Source of the DNA: Sulfurovum sp. | GTDB taxonomy: Bacteria > Campylobacterota > Campylobacteria > Campylobacterales > Sulfurovaceae | Direction of reading: 5' to 3' | Assembly: GCA_027019175.1 (NCBI GenBank) | Contig: JALUXB010000076.1 | Location: forward strand, 1-33,134 | DNA: 33,134 nucleotides | Shown: positions 11,395 to 22,383 of the stretch, in pieces | Numbering within the stretch: position 1 is the first letter of the stretch | Layout: the number at the start of each line of letters is the position of its first letter | The notes under the pieces: model-generated | The model's database searches: none | What the model was told of the DNA's origin: nothing | What the model saw: only the letters and a program-made list of their open reading frames with translations | Made by a program: the position numbers and the translations under genes

Positions 11395-12522
11395 CTACGC
11401 CTCCTCGTTTGCCGCTTTCTCCTCGGCTTCAACACTTTTAACAAAATCTGCCAGTGCGTACCGCAGTGCTTCGGTATTGAGATGTGCAACAGAGGAGATA
11501 GGCAGCACAAACAACGGTGCCTTTTCGGGCAAATCAACACCAAAATCCGTTTGAAACCCGTAACTCAGGTAATCGCTGTCGGCCTTGTATTTGGCAAGTG
11601 TCTTGTTTGGCTCCAATCCGATATCGGAAAGAAACTGTGCTGTCTTTTCATTCACTTCATCAGAAGAGAGCGCATCGATCTTTGTAATTGCTATGGCATG
11701 TTTTCGTGTTGCCAGTGTTTCAGAGTAACGTTTTAGCTCAACCAGCAATGTCTCGTACTGATATTTCATCTCACGGTAATTTGAAGCATCAATCATCAAG
11801 AGCAGGGTTTTGGTACGCTCAATATGGCGTAAAAACTCCAACCCAAGCCCCCGTCCATCGCTGGCTCCTTCAATGATACCGGGAATATCTGCCATCATAA
11901 AGGAATCGTAGTCACCTACATGGACGACACCAAGTTTTGGTGTGAGTGTTGTAAACTCATAATTGGCTACTTCCGGTTTGGCATTGGAAAGTGTAGCGAT
12001 GAGTGTTGATTTACCGACATTGGGGTAGCCTACAAGTCCTACGTCGGCAATGAGTTTCATTTCCAGACGTACATGCTTGGTAATCCCAGGCAGTCCCGGC
12101 TGCGCATAAGTTGGACGCTGATTGGTTGAACTTTTGAAGTGCATATTTCCAAGACCGCCTTTGCCGCCTTCAAGAAACTTGACTACCTGCCCCTCTTCTA
12201 CAAGATCAAGTAGCTCTTCACCCGTTTCAGCATCGATAACCACCGTTCCAGGAGGTACAGTAATGGTCACATCCTTACCTTTGCGTCCATACTTTTTACG
12301 CCCTTCTCCCGGACGGCCGTTTTCAGCTTTAATATGATTTCGCCCTCGTAACCCGGAAAGCGTATCGGTATTGTTGTCCACTTTGAAAAATACCGAACCG
12401 CCGCGTCCTCCGTCACCACCATCCGGTCCGCCTTTAATTACAAACTTTTCCGTCCAGAACGAAATCGCTCCGGCACCGCCTTTTCCTGAACTGATGGTCA
12501 GTTCTACACTGTCTACAAACAT
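11395..12522 (-). CDS. obgE: GTPase ObgE/CgtA
   Basis: This 375-residue protein has the glycine-rich Obg fold at the N-terminus (SSGKGGAGAISFW, then GGDGGRGGSVFF). The GTPase domain follows, with G1 GYPNVGKST, switch region FTTLTP, G3 DIPGIIEGA and G4 TKID. It acts in large ribosomal subunit assembly. It is the first gene of the minus-strand operon running obgE-proB-fmt-birA-parA-parB, with a TATAAT about 77 bases upstream. Confidence 0.97.
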   Translation of the reverse strand: MFVDSVELTISSGKGGAGAISFWTEKFVIKGGPDGGDGGRGGSVFFKVDNNTDTLSGLRGRNHIKAENGRPGEGRKKYGRKGKDVTITVPPGTVVIDAETGEELLDLVEEGQVVKFLEGGKGGLGNMHFKSSTNQRPTYAQPGLPGITKHVRLEMKLIADVGLVGYPNVGKSTLIATLSNAKPEVANYEFTTLTPKLGVVHVGDYDSFMMADIPGIIEGASDGRGLGLEFLRHIERTKTLLLMIDASNYREMKYQYETLLVELKRYSETLATRKHAIAITKIDALSSDEVNEKTAQFLSDIGLEPNKTLAKYKADSDYLSYGFQTDFGVDLPEKAPLFVLPISSVAHLNTEALRYALADFVKSVEAEEKAANEEA

Positions 12523-12598
12523 TTATCTACCTTGCTTCTTATAAAAATTGTCAAAAAATACTGCCGCAATACTCCGGACAGTAGAAAGATTGCTGCAA

Positions 12599-12630
12599 TT
12601 ATATCGAAATTCGTACACTTTTGATATAAT
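12599..12630. promoter_or_regulatory. Divergent -10 boxes for obgE operon (minus) and lipoprotein gene (plus)
   Basis: Perfect TATAAT hexamers occur on both strands of this intergenic region: minus-strand TATAAT at 12604-12599 facing obgE, and plus-strand TATAAT at 12625-12630 facing the gene at 12710. No good -35 element is visible for either, which is common for sigma-70 promoters in Campylobacterota. Assignment is by position only. Confidence 0.45.
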
Positions 12631-12709
12631 CATTCATAACCCAAATCTCAAAACAGGATTCAAAGTCATAAATTTCTGTTTCAAGATTTGAATAAAAGAA
12701 GTATAAGAG

Positions 12710-13027
12710 ATGAAAATGAAAAAAAAGACAACCTGTATACAGAATAGATCTGTTATAGTAATGTTTGCCCTTCTGCTTGCAGGGTGTGCATCAAACCAGA
12801 CAAATGCTACAAAACTGAACTACCTTGGTGGCTATACATATAGCGGTATCACCTTCGGCAAAAATCTTTCCCAGCTTTACAAAAGAGGCGTCCGTGACGG
12901 TTGCCAGACAGCCAAAGGGTATTATACCAAGTCACACAGGCTTTTCAATGATGAAGTGGATTACTATCGGGGATGGTTTGCCGGTAGACGGCGATGCAGA
13001 GATTTACTCATTGTCGAAACTGACTGA
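12710..13027 (+). CDS. Small predicted lipoprotein of unknown function
   Basis: This 105-residue protein has a lysine-rich start and a hydrophobic segment ending in the lipobox LLAGC (Cys at about residue 26), so it is probably exported and lipid-anchored. The mature part is Tyr/Arg/Gly-rich (YKRGVRDGCQTAKGYY and YYRGWFAGRRRC) with three further cysteines or near-cysteines that could form a disulfide. A second ATG two codons downstream (12716) is an alternative start. It is the only plus-strand gene between obgE and rpmA, with its own -10 box. I do not recognise the family. Confidence 0.7.
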   Translation: MKMKKKTTCIQNRSVIVMFALLLAGCASNQTNATKLNYLGGYTYSGITFGKNLSQLYKRGVRDGCQTAKGYYTKSHRLFNDEVDYYRGWFAGRRRCRDLLIVETD

Positions 13028-13087
13028 TAAGTGTGTTTGTCAAAAATAGATAAATATTAAATGAAGTGGTGAAATGTTAAGTAAAGT

Positions 13088-13108
13088 TGTTCCGGCAAAG
13101 CCGGAACA
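13088..13108. terminator. Hairpin between convergent lipoprotein and rpmA genes
   Basis: A perfect 8-bp stem GTTCCGGC/GCCGGAAC with an AAA loop lies between the convergent gene ends (13027 plus and 13125 minus). There is no clear T-tract on either side, so it may be a weak bidirectional terminator or a small palindromic repeat. Confidence 0.45.
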
Positions 13109-13124
13109 GAAGAAAGTATGAAAC

Positions 13125-13379
13125 TTATGCAGGGACAACAGAAACTTTTTTCTGTGTTCTGCTGTGGTTTTCAAACTTTACAACACCCTCTACGAGTGCG
13201 AAGATTGTATGGTCTTTTCCCATACCTACGCCGTTACCGGGCTTGACTTTTGTTCCTCTTTGTCTAATGATGATGTTACCTGGAATAACTTTTTCACCAC
13301 CGAATTTTTTAACGCCGAGACGTCGTCCAGCGGAGTCACGGTTGTTCTGGGTAGACCCTTGACCTTTCTTGTGTGCCAT
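13125..13379 (-). CDS. rpmA: 50S ribosomal protein L27
   Basis: This 84-residue protein starts [16 protein letters not shown] and contains [12 protein letters not shown] and IIRQRGTK, the L27 signature. Its N-terminal tail reaches the peptidyl-transferase centre. It follows rplU by 18 bases in the standard rplU-rpmA pair. Confidence 0.98.
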   Translation of the reverse strand: MAHKKGQGSTQNNRDSAGRRLGVKKFGGEKVIPGNIIIRQRGTKVKPGNGVGMGKDHTIFALVEGVVKFENHSRTQKKVSVVPA

Positions 13380-13397
13380 TTTATCTCCTTACCTTGA

Positions 13398-13703
13398 TTA
13401 TGCGATTTTTGTAATTCTAACTCTGGTAAAGTCTCTTCTGAAACCTCTTTTGAGCTTTGAATCTTTTCTTCTTCTTTTCTTATAGGTAATAACTTTTTTG
13501 TCTCTACCTTCGTTGATCACTTCACCTTTGACAACAGCACCTTCTACAAAAGGTGTCCCTACTGTCAATTCTCCGTTATCAAGCGCAAGAACCTCTTTGA
13601 ACTCGACCGCTGCTTTTGGCTCGAGACCCATCTTGTCAAAACAGATGATATCACCCTCTTGAACCTTGAACTGCTGACCGCTCGCTTTAATGATTGCGTA
13701 CAT
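13398..13703 (-). CDS. rplU: 50S ribosomal protein L21
   Basis: This 101-residue protein has the L21 start [18 protein letters not shown] and the basic C-terminal segment [16 protein letters not shown]. It is the first gene of the rplU-rpmA pair. The usual third partner obgE is nearby but in a separate transcription unit. Confidence 0.98.
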   Translation of the reverse strand: MYAIIKASGQQFKVQEGDIICFDKMGLEPKAAVEFKEVLALDNGELTVGTPFVEGAVVKGEVINEGRDKKVITYKKRRRKDSKLKRGFRRDFTRVRITKIA

Positions 13704-13744
13704 TGCAAACCCTTTACTATCTGTGTATTTTAAAAAAGTTCGTG

Positions 13745-13750
13745 ATTATA
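13745..13750 (-). promoter_or_regulatory. -10 box upstream of rplU
   Basis: A perfect minus-strand TATAAT within GGGTATAATCACG lies 42 bases upstream of the rplU ATG. The region before it is AT-rich without a consensus -35. AAAGGG precedes the ATG as ribosome binding site. Confidence 0.5.
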
Positions 13751-13788
13751 CCCAATCAATGTTTAATATTTTTTGAAAACAGAAAAGA

Positions 13789-14181
13789 TTATCCGAAATC
13801 AACCAGCTGATCTGCAAAAGCAATACACTCTATCTCTACCAATGCATTTTTGGGGAGTGTCTTTACCGCGATGGTACTGCGTGCGGGCTTGTGATCACCA
13901 AAGTAGTGCGCATAGATCTCATTGACCTTTTCAAAATCATTCATATCCGCCAAATAAATGGTGGTTTTGATGACATGTTCAAATCCTGCGCCTGCCTCTT
14001 TTAGCACATAGTAAAGGTTCTTGAGTACCTGCTTTGTCTGATACTCAATCCCTCGTGTTTCCATCTTGCCGTCAGGCATCAGTGCGATCTGACCTGAGGT
14101 ATAGACAAGGCCGTTGGCAATAATTGCCTGAGAATAGGGTCCGATTGCCGCGGGGGCATCTTTTGTGCTTACAAATCTCAT
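13789..14181 (-). CDS. ridA: RidA/YjgF family enamine/imine deaminase
   Basis: This 130-residue protein has the RidA signatures GPYSQAI, VYTSGQIAL and the C-terminal KPARSTIAVKTLPKNALVEIE, in which the Arg binds the substrate carboxylate. It hydrolyses reactive enamines/imines released by PLP enzymes. It follows a lipoprotein gene by 17 bases on the same strand. Confidence 0.95.
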   Translation of the reverse strand: MRFVSTKDAPAAIGPYSQAIIANGLVYTSGQIALMPDGKMETRGIEYQTKQVLKNLYYVLKEAGAGFEHVIKTTIYLADMNDFEKVNEIYAHYFGDHKPARSTIAVKTLPKNALVEIECIAFADQLVDFG

Positions 14182-14198
14182 TGATTTATCCTTTTAAA

Positions 14199-14546
14199 TT
14201 ATTTTGTATTTCTTTCATAGAAAATATAGGAGGTAGAGTAATCTGAAAATTCAAAGTAAACTTTCTTTTCACCCGGATCTTTTTTATAATTGAAATTTTC
14301 ATCATCAATACCGTACCCGTAACGGTAGGGGCGCTGCTTGCCATCGTTGCTGCCATATGCCGTAGACAGCTTGTCGATTTGAATAAAGCGGTGTACCAGT
14401 TTGTCTCCCGCATAGACATCAAGTACACCGTTCGTACCCGTCCAGTTCTGCAGCGACCGGCTTAATGAGTTCTGTGTCTCCTGTGTACAGGCAGTCATCA
14501 GAAAAAGACCTGACATAGCAACAGGAATGATCCATTTTCGTTTCAC
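14199..14546 (-). CDS. Predicted lipoprotein of unknown function
   Basis: This 115-residue protein has a lysine-rich start, a hydrophobic stretch and the lipobox LMTAC (Cys at residue 20), so it is probably lipid-anchored. The mature part contains NGVLDVYAGDKLVHRFIQIDKL and an aromatic-rich C-terminus (YFEFSDYSTSYIFYE). It looks like a small beta-rich domain. It is upstream of ridA, with a 17-base gap. I do not recognise the family. Confidence 0.7.
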   Translation of the reverse strand: MKRKWIIPVAMSGLFLMTACTQETQNSLSRSLQNWTGTNGVLDVYAGDKLVHRFIQIDKLSTAYGSNDGKQRPYRYGYGIDDENFNYKKDPGEKKVYFEFSDYSTSYIFYERNTK

Positions 14547-14619
14547 TTACACGCTCCTATTATTGGAATGTAAAAATTATACCTCAAAACCTTTTAGCGG
14601 TAGATTGAAGAACATATTT

Positions 14620-15309
14620 TTATAAAGCTTCAGGCTCTTTTTTAGGCATACCGAACTTTTGTGTCACCAATTCACCGTCTTCGTCAAAGTACAGATAGTA
14701 GAGTTTGTCTTTTACTACAGGCAATCCCGCCAGATAGCGCAGAGCCAGATTTGCCTGAAGCGAACCGATATGCATTACGATAGGCGCAGCTATACCGCCC
14801 GGCTTGTGGTCGGAAATGTTGAATACCTGAAAGTCTGCCTTGTCAAAAAAACAGACCTGTCCATTGAACTCTTCTACACTTGCATACACCCACGGCATCC
14901 CCTGCTCTTTGGCATACCTGTCAATCTCACCACGTACCGGCAGATTGTCCGTTGCATCGAGAATCAGGTCGTAAGCGTTGCCAAGTTCCCTAAACGCCTC
15001 AAAACGCATATCGAACGCCACCGCTTTGACAAAAGGATTCTTCCTCTCCAGCAGTGCTGCAACAGTTTTGGCTTTGTTCTTCCCTTCATCCTCAAGGGTA
15101 AAAGCGATCTGACGATGAATGTTGTGGCCTGAGACGATGTCAAAATCGACCAGATGAATTTCTCCAATACCGGAAGTACCCAGTGCCATGGCAAGTGTAG
15201 AGCCAAGTCCGCCGGAACCGATAATAGCGATCTTTTTGTGTTGAAGGCTCTTTTGTGTCGCCTCACCCCATAACTGAATCTGTCGGTTAAAGTACTCTTC
15301 TGGTGTCAT
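14620..15309 (-). CDS. ThiF/MoeB/HesA-family adenylyltransferase-like protein
   Basis: This 229-residue protein has the E1-like fold: the nucleotide-binding GSGGLGS, the strand LVDFDIVSGHNIHRQ with conserved Asp and Arg, and DATDNLPVR. Such proteins adenylate the C-terminus of small sulfur-carrier proteins (ThiS, MoaD). It contains only one Cys (in GQVCFFD), so the C-terminal CxxC zinc pairs of MoeB/ThiF and the usual catalytic Cys are absent. Its start overlaps the stop of the nitrilase-like gene (ATGA). The partner carrier protein cannot be told from the window. Confidence 0.85.
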   Translation of the reverse strand: MTPEEYFNRQIQLWGEATQKSLQHKKIAIIGSGGLGSTLAMALGTSGIGEIHLVDFDIVSGHNIHRQIAFTLEDEGKNKAKTVAALLERKNPFVKAVAFDMRFEAFRELGNAYDLILDATDNLPVRGEIDRYAKEQGMPWVYASVEEFNGQVCFFDKADFQVFNISDHKPGGIAAPIVMHIGSLQANLALRYLAGLPVVKDKLYYLYFDEDGELVTQKFGMPKKEPEAL

Positions 15310-16127
15310 TTTTCATCCTTTTCCGCTTCGTGTTCTTTCAGTGCTTTTTCAAACTGCCATGCCTTTCGGTGTTCACTCACCTCTTTTTTGTCAATGACCT
15401 CCACCAGCATCGACTCTTTGTCTTCAAGCATCATCTCCACTTCTCCTTCAGGAGAGACAAGCATTGTATCACCGTAGAACTTCCACTTTACCTCATTATC
15501 ACTGTACTCCCCCAGACGGTTGGCCCGCAGAATAAAGCAGCCATGCAAAAAAGCTTTGGTTTTGATGATTTCACGCCAGCGGTTGTGTGATCCGAACGTA
15601 GAAGCGGTAGGGAGCAGCACAAGGTCGATTTTCTTTTCCATTACTTTCTGCCAGAAAGGATCAAAATGCATCTCATACCCAGCCATAACCATGATTTTGA
15701 AACCTTTGAGTTTAAACACCATCGGATCTTTAAGCGGTTTGATCTTATTGGAGAAAAAGGATTTTTCATTCCAGTGTTCGTATGGAATCAATATCTGCTG
15801 TTCATAGTAGCGCGTATTTTTCGGTGTGATTTTAACGATGGTTTTGTAGTAGCCATCCTTTTTTGCCAGCACAATAGGAGCGACAAATACCATATCGTAA
15901 CGGACAGAAAATGCCTTGAGAAGTTCAAGATGTTTCTTTGTCTGCGCCTTCACCATTCCCCGGGACATGGTCGCAAGCTCTTTGAAAAAGTGGTTGAGTA
16001 CATACTCCCCAAGCAGCATCACCTGTGCACCCCGCTCTGTTGCCTTTTTGAGGTAAAATTCCAGACGGGTTGCATTCATCCCCAATGTGGGCAGCTGCAA
16101 CGCGGCGACAACGAGCTGCTTTGCCAT
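15306..16127 (-). CDS. Nitrilase-superfamily fold protein lacking the catalytic Cys
   Basis: This 273-residue protein resembles carbon-nitrogen hydrolases throughout (VVAALQLPTLGMN start, VMLLGEYV). The first catalytic residue Glu is present at E41. At the nucleophile site, where family members have a CYD or CFD motif, this protein reads MAGYEMHFDPFW, so position 150 is Gly instead of Cys. The usual catalytic Lys motif (YxKxHL) also reads YEQQIL. It is therefore probably not an amidase. It overlaps xseB upstream and thiF-like downstream by a few bases. A conserved non-hydrolytic role is inference. Confidence 0.8.
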   Translation of the reverse strand: MAKQLVVAALQLPTLGMNATRLEFYLKKATERGAQVMLLGEYVLNHFFKELATMSRGMVKAQTKKHLELLKAFSVRYDMVFVAPIVLAKKDGYYKTIVKITPKNTRYYEQQILIPYEHWNEKSFFSNKIKPLKDPMVFKLKGFKIMVMAGYEMHFDPFWQKVMEKKIDLVLLPTASTFGSHNRWREIIKTKAFLHGCFILRANRLGEYSDNEVKWKFYGDTMLVSPEGEVEMMLEDKESMLVEVIDKKEVSEHRKAWQFEKALKEHEAEKDEK

Positions 16128-16333
16128 CAGGCTTCATCCGCCGTCTGATTCTGCTGATCGATCACCGAAACCTTCAGCTTTGCCTCTTCAATAAGTTTCT
16201 GGGCTTCTTTAATGGTTTTAAGCCCTTCTTCATAAAGCTTAACCGATTCTTCCAACGTAATCTCCGGGTTCATCAGTTTTTCCAGCAGCTCTTTCGAGTA
16301 CGCCAATTTTTCTTCAAATGTTTCCGTTTTCAT
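16127..16333 (-). CDS. xseB: Exodeoxyribonuclease VII small subunit
   Basis: This 68-residue protein is the length of XseB and has the pattern TFEEKLAYSKELLEKLMNPE followed by LEESVKLYEEGLKTIKEAQ, typical of the helical small subunit. It binds XseA (not in this window). Its TGA stop overlaps the start of the nitrilase-like gene. A palindromic repeat lies 15 bases upstream of its start. Confidence 0.93.
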   Translation of the reverse strand: MKTETFEEKLAYSKELLEKLMNPEITLEESVKLYEEGLKTIKEAQKLIEEAKLKVSVIDQQNQTADEA

Positions 16334-16347
16334 TATGCATCCTTTTT

Positions 16348-16369
16348 GGTGCGTGATTACGCACCCTAC
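16348..16369. repeat. Dispersed palindrome, GGTGCGT...ACGCACC type
   Basis: GGTGCGTGATTACGCACCCTAC lies between the metX stop and the xseB start (22 bases; stem GGTGCGT/ACGCACC). Related copies occur at 17600, 26810, 26893 and 28303. It looks like a REP-type intergenic repeat. Confidence 0.8.
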
Positions 16370-16370
16370 T

Positions 16371-17537
16371 TTAAAGCTTTTCTTCTGAACATTTCATATT
16401 CTCTTCATTCGCATCTCGAATTTGTTTAAAGCTGTCTTTCTTTTTATTCAATACCTCTTCAATATGATAACTGAATTTCTCCAACTCTACCAAAAATGCA
16501 TCATGTCCATAATCACTGTCTACTTCAAGATAGGTATAGGACTGGCCGTTACGTTCGAGCATCTTGGCAATGTGCGCCATCTCGGAAGGGAAAAAGAGGT
16601 AATCTGATGAGAAACTGATCAAATGCACACGTGCTTTGATACGGCTGATCGCTTCATGCAGAGAGTCGTAGCCGCGACTCAGGTTGAATGTATTGATCGC
16701 CTTGACAATATAAAGATAGCTCAGTGGATCGAAAATACGTGCAAAGTTATTGGTATTGTACTCCATATAGCGCTCAACCTCATAGCGCCCGAAAAGTTCA
16801 AAGAGACCATCGTTGCTAACATAGTTACGCCCGAATTTTCTGTCCATAGACTCAGGTGAAAGATAGGAGATATGCCCCGCTATCCGCCCAATGGCAAGAC
16901 CGTCAAGCCCCTCCTCTTTAAAATCATCTTTCCCATAGTTGCCATTCTTGAAACGAGGATCACGGCGGATCGCTTCAACCGCTACCTTGTTAAAGGCAAT
17001 TGTCCAGGGACGTGTCGCATAGGTAGCCGCAAGAGAGATAATATCATCGGCAAAGTTGGGGTAATCTACGGCAAACTGCAAGGCCTGCATACCACCCATT
17101 GAACCGCCTACAACGGCACGCACATGGTAGATACCAAGATCAGAGAGCAGATGCATCTGCGCACGGATCATATCTTTGATAGTCACAACCGGAAATTTCA
17201 GACGGTATGGCTCAAGTGACGGATAGCTCTCACTCATCGGTCCTGTACTGCCAAAACAGGAACCAATAACGTTGGTGCAGATAACAAAGTACTTTGTCGT
17301 ATCGATCGCCTTGCCGTCACCGATAAGCCCGTCCCACCATCCAGGCTTTCTCTCACCTTCATAGAGCCCGGCTGCATGATGTGAACCACTGAGTGCATGA
17401 CAGACCAGAACAACATTGCTTTTGTCTGCGTTAAGCTCACCGTACGTTTCGTAAGCGATCTCATATGGCTCAATAATACGTCCGCTTTCAAGATAGAGCG
17501 GTGAGCTGAAATGTGCGGTTTTGGTCTCTATTTTCAT
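16371..17537 (-). CDS. metX: Homoserine O-acetyltransferase
   Basis: This protein has the alpha/beta hydrolase nucleophile motif GGSMGGM (Ser at about residue 146), the early HALSGSHHAAG segment, and the C-terminal Asp (SDYLFFP) and His (DYGHDAF) of the triad. It transfers acetyl from acetyl-CoA to homoserine, supplying metY downstream in the pathway. I prefer ATG 17537 (MKIETKTAHF); a TTG at 17561 would add eight residues. A few subfamily members are succinyltransferases, which I cannot exclude. It lies 84 bases after metY, across a palindromic repeat. Confidence 0.93.
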   Translation of the reverse strand: MKIETKTAHFSSPLYLESGRIIEPYEIAYETYGELNADKSNVVLVCHALSGSHHAAGLYEGERKPGWWDGLIGDGKAIDTTKYFVICTNVIGSCFGSTGPMSESYPSLEPYRLKFPVVTIKDMIRAQMHLLSDLGIYHVRAVVGGSMGGMQALQFAVDYPNFADDIISLAATYATRPWTIAFNKVAVEAIRRDPRFKNGNYGKDDFKEEGLDGLAIGRIAGHISYLSPESMDRKFGRNYVSNDGLFELFGRYEVERYMEYNTNNFARIFDPLSYLYIVKAINTFNLSRGYDSLHEAISRIKARVHLISFSSDYLFFPSEMAHIAKMLERNGQSYTYLEVDSDYGHDAFLVELEKFSYHIEEVLNKKKDSFKQIRDANEENMKCSEEKL

Positions 17538-17599
17538 ATGCTGCTTTGGTGTCGGATTCAATTAATGCTGTATTTTATCTAATTTGGACTTTTGTTTTC

Positions 17600-17625
17600 G
17601 TAGGGTGCGTGTTTACGCACCCTAC
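17600..17625. repeat. Dispersed palindrome containing the metY stop codon
   Basis: This is a near-perfect palindrome GTAGGGTGCGT-GTTT-ACGCACCCTAC. The last bases supply the metY TAG stop (17622-17624), so the repeat overlaps the 3' end of the gene. It separates metY from metX. Confidence 0.85.
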
Positions 17626-18890
17626 GCATTATCCAATGCTTTTTTGAGATCCTCAATTAAATCCTGTGTATCCTCTAACCCGACACTTAATCGGATCAAC
17701 CCTCCCGGAACACCTGCATCAATGAGCTCCTGCGCGGAGAGCTGCTGATGCGTCGTACTGGCTGGGTGGGTAATGATCGATTTGCTGTCACCAATATTGA
17801 CGACGACAGAGAATATCTCTGTCGAGTCGGCAATCTTTTGTGCCATCTCTTTGTTTTCCACTTCAAATGAAAGCAGACCGCTTGCCATACCGTCTTTGAA
17901 ATACTTCTCTATCAGTTCATGTTGCGGAGAAGATTTAAGACCCGGATAGTTAACACGCTTGACTTTAGGGTGCGCTTCAAGGAACTGGGCAATGGCCAGT
18001 GCCGAAGCGGAGTGCTGCTTCATCCTAAGCGGCAGGGTTTCAAGCCCCTGAATATGCAGCCAGGAATTGAACGGACTCGGTGCACCACCAAGGTCACGCA
18101 GCAATGCCAGACGCACACGCAGTGTAAAGAGCGGCAGCGGCAGGTCGCTGTAGACAAGACCGTGGTAACTTGCATCGGGCTCGTTGAAATGGTAGTAACG
18201 TGCATTGCCTTTGATCTTCTCTGCCAGGTTTTCACGCTCGACAATGATGCCTCCAAGCGCGAGCCCCTGGCCTGTGGTGTACTTGCTTGTCGAGTGCACT
18301 GTCAGATCAACACCATAAGAGAGCGGCTTGCACAGCACCGGTGTTGCCACAGTATTGTCCACACAGGTAAGCACATCGTGTCTGTCAGCAATGGCGACGA
18401 TAGCTTCGATGTCCGCCACATCGATACTCGGGTTGGTAATGCTCTCGAAGATGATCAGTTTCGTCTTCTCGTCGATAAGTGCTTCTATCTCACCCGGATT
18501 TGTCACGTCAAAGTAGCGTGTCTCGATACCGAAACGTTTGATGGTATGCCCAGTCAGCGTTGTTGTTCCGCCATAGACCTGCTTGGCGACAACCACATTG
18601 TCCCCCGCTTCGGCCACATTGGCGATGGCATAGAAGATCGCCGCCATTCCCGAAGCCGTACCGATGGCCGCCACACCGCCCTCAAGCGCAGCGAAGCGTT
18701 TTTCAAAGACATCGGTAGTGGGGTTCATCAGACGGGTATAGATGTTGCCAAGCTCTTTGAGTGCAAAGAGGTTCGCCGCATGTTCGGTATCTCTGAACTC
18801 ATACGCCGTACTCTGGTAGATAGGTACCGCCATCGTACCCTGTGCATCTTTTTCGTATCCTGCGTGTATCGCTATGGTCTGTTCGTGCAT
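17622..18890 (-). CDS. metY: O-acetylhomoserine aminocarboxypropyltransferase (sulfhydrylase)
   Basis: This 422-residue PLP enzyme of the Cys/Met metabolism family has the expected length for MetY. The PLP lysine is K203 in the motif HSTSKYTTGQG. Other family landmarks are YTRLMNPTTD and the substrate-binding GGLIRLSVGLED at the C-terminus. It converts O-acetylhomoserine and sulfide into homocysteine, following MetX. Its ATG overlaps the TAA of a toxin gene (TAATG), so translation may be coupled to a toxin-antitoxin operon. Confidence 0.96.
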   Translation of the reverse strand: MHEQTIAIHAGYEKDAQGTMAVPIYQSTAYEFRDTEHAANLFALKELGNIYTRLMNPTTDVFEKRFAALEGGVAAIGTASGMAAIFYAIANVAEAGDNVVVAKQVYGGTTTLTGHTIKRFGIETRYFDVTNPGEIEALIDEKTKLIIFESITNPSIDVADIEAIVAIADRHDVLTCVDNTVATPVLCKPLSYGVDLTVHSTSKYTTGQGLALGGIIVERENLAEKIKGNARYYHFNEPDASYHGLVYSDLPLPLFTLRVRLALLRDLGGAPSPFNSWLHIQGLETLPLRMKQHSASALAIAQFLEAHPKVKRVNYPGLKSSPQHELIEKYFKDGMASGLLSFEVENKEMAQKIADSTEIFSVVVNIGDSKSIITHPASTTHQQLSAQELIDAGVPGGLIRLSVGLEDTQDLIEDLKKALDNA

Positions 18891-19198
18891 TATGCTTCCT
18901 TTGTGTTTAAATATCGTGTTATATCCAAGGCTCCATGGAATACACCGAGGACTATTACACTCTTTTTATCTTTTATCAAATAGGCGATCCGATAGTGTCC
19001 GTAAAGCAGTATACGTACTTCCCTGCCATCATCATTTGGATAAACATAACCTATCTGAGGAAAAGTAGCCAGTATCTGTACTTTATTGTATATCTCTTTG
19101 ATGATCTTTTTGGCAATTCGTTCATTATCTTGCGTGATATAGTCATGTATATCTTTAAGCCATAATCTGGCTTCTTCTGTCCATTCAATCGTCACCAC
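18890..19198 (-). CDS. RelE/ParE-family toxin
   Basis: This 102-residue protein matches the RelE/ParE toxin pattern: WTEEARLWLKDIHDYI at the start, FPQIGYVYPNDDGREVRIL, then YRIAYLIKDKKSVIVLGVFHGALD at the end. Such toxins cleave mRNA or inhibit gyrase. Start is GTG 19198 or, with a GTGA overlap with the antitoxin stop, GTG 19195. The stop overlaps the metY start. It is paired with the antitoxin immediately upstream. Confidence 0.88.
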   Translation of the reverse strand: MVTIEWTEEARLWLKDIHDYITQDNERIAKKIIKEIYNKVQILATFPQIGYVYPNDDGREVRILLYGHYRIAYLIKDKKSVIVLGVFHGALDITRYLNTKEA

Positions 19199-19371
19199 TT
19201 GGATATTTCGTTTTCCATCTCTTTGTTTGAAATCACTTTGCCGGCTTCGACATCATCAAGCCCTCGCTGTATCATCATATCAAATGCCAACTCTCTGACG
19301 ATCTCTTCATATGTCGAATCTTCAGGCAATGTATCTATAATTCTTTTGGCTTCCTCTTTAGGCGCAGTCAT
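19192..19371 (-). CDS. Antitoxin of the RelE/ParE-type pair
   Basis: This protein of about 59 residues is Glu/Asp-rich, with a helical segment (KEEAKRIIDTLPEDSTYEEIVRELAFDMMIQRGLDD) like other small antitoxins of RelE/ParE modules, and a C-terminal tail ending SKW. ATG 19371 is preferred because GGAAGGA lies six bases upstream; an upstream ATG at 19386 overlaps that site. The stop overlaps the toxin start. Confidence 0.82.
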   Translation of the reverse strand: MTAPKEEAKRIIDTLPEDSTYEEIVRELAFDMMIQRGLDDVEAGKVISNKEMENEISKW

Positions 19372-19400
19372 AGAACATCCTTCCATTTAGTCGTGGAAAT

Positions 19401-19406
19401 ATTATA
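19401..19406 (-). promoter_or_regulatory. -10 box of toxin-antitoxin-metY unit
   Basis: A perfect minus-strand TATAAT within TGCTATAATATTTCC lies 30 bases upstream of the preferred antitoxin start. It could drive antitoxin, toxin and metY together. No consensus -35 is visible. Confidence 0.45.
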
Positions 19407-19528
19407 GCATACTTTGATTGTCGTATAATATCTGTTCCATTTTCTCCATTCTCCACGTAGAAATCCCTACGATACCTTTTTAGAGTGCTATTAAAGTTAT
19501 TTTTGTCGTTTTGACTGAAGTAATATGC

Positions 19529-19547
19529 TACCACGTAAACCGTGGTA
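19529..19547. terminator. Hairpin downstream of guaB
   Basis: A 7-bp stem TACCACG/CGTGGTA with a 5-base loop lies 21 bases after the guaB stop. No T-tract follows on the minus strand, so termination is uncertain. A second small hairpin (CGTAG/CTACG) is at 19456-19471. Confidence 0.35.
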
Positions 19548-19567
19548 ACTAGAAGGAAGAGAAAGAT

Positions 19568-22373
<2,806 letters not shown>

Positions 22374-22383
22374 GTATGTTTCC

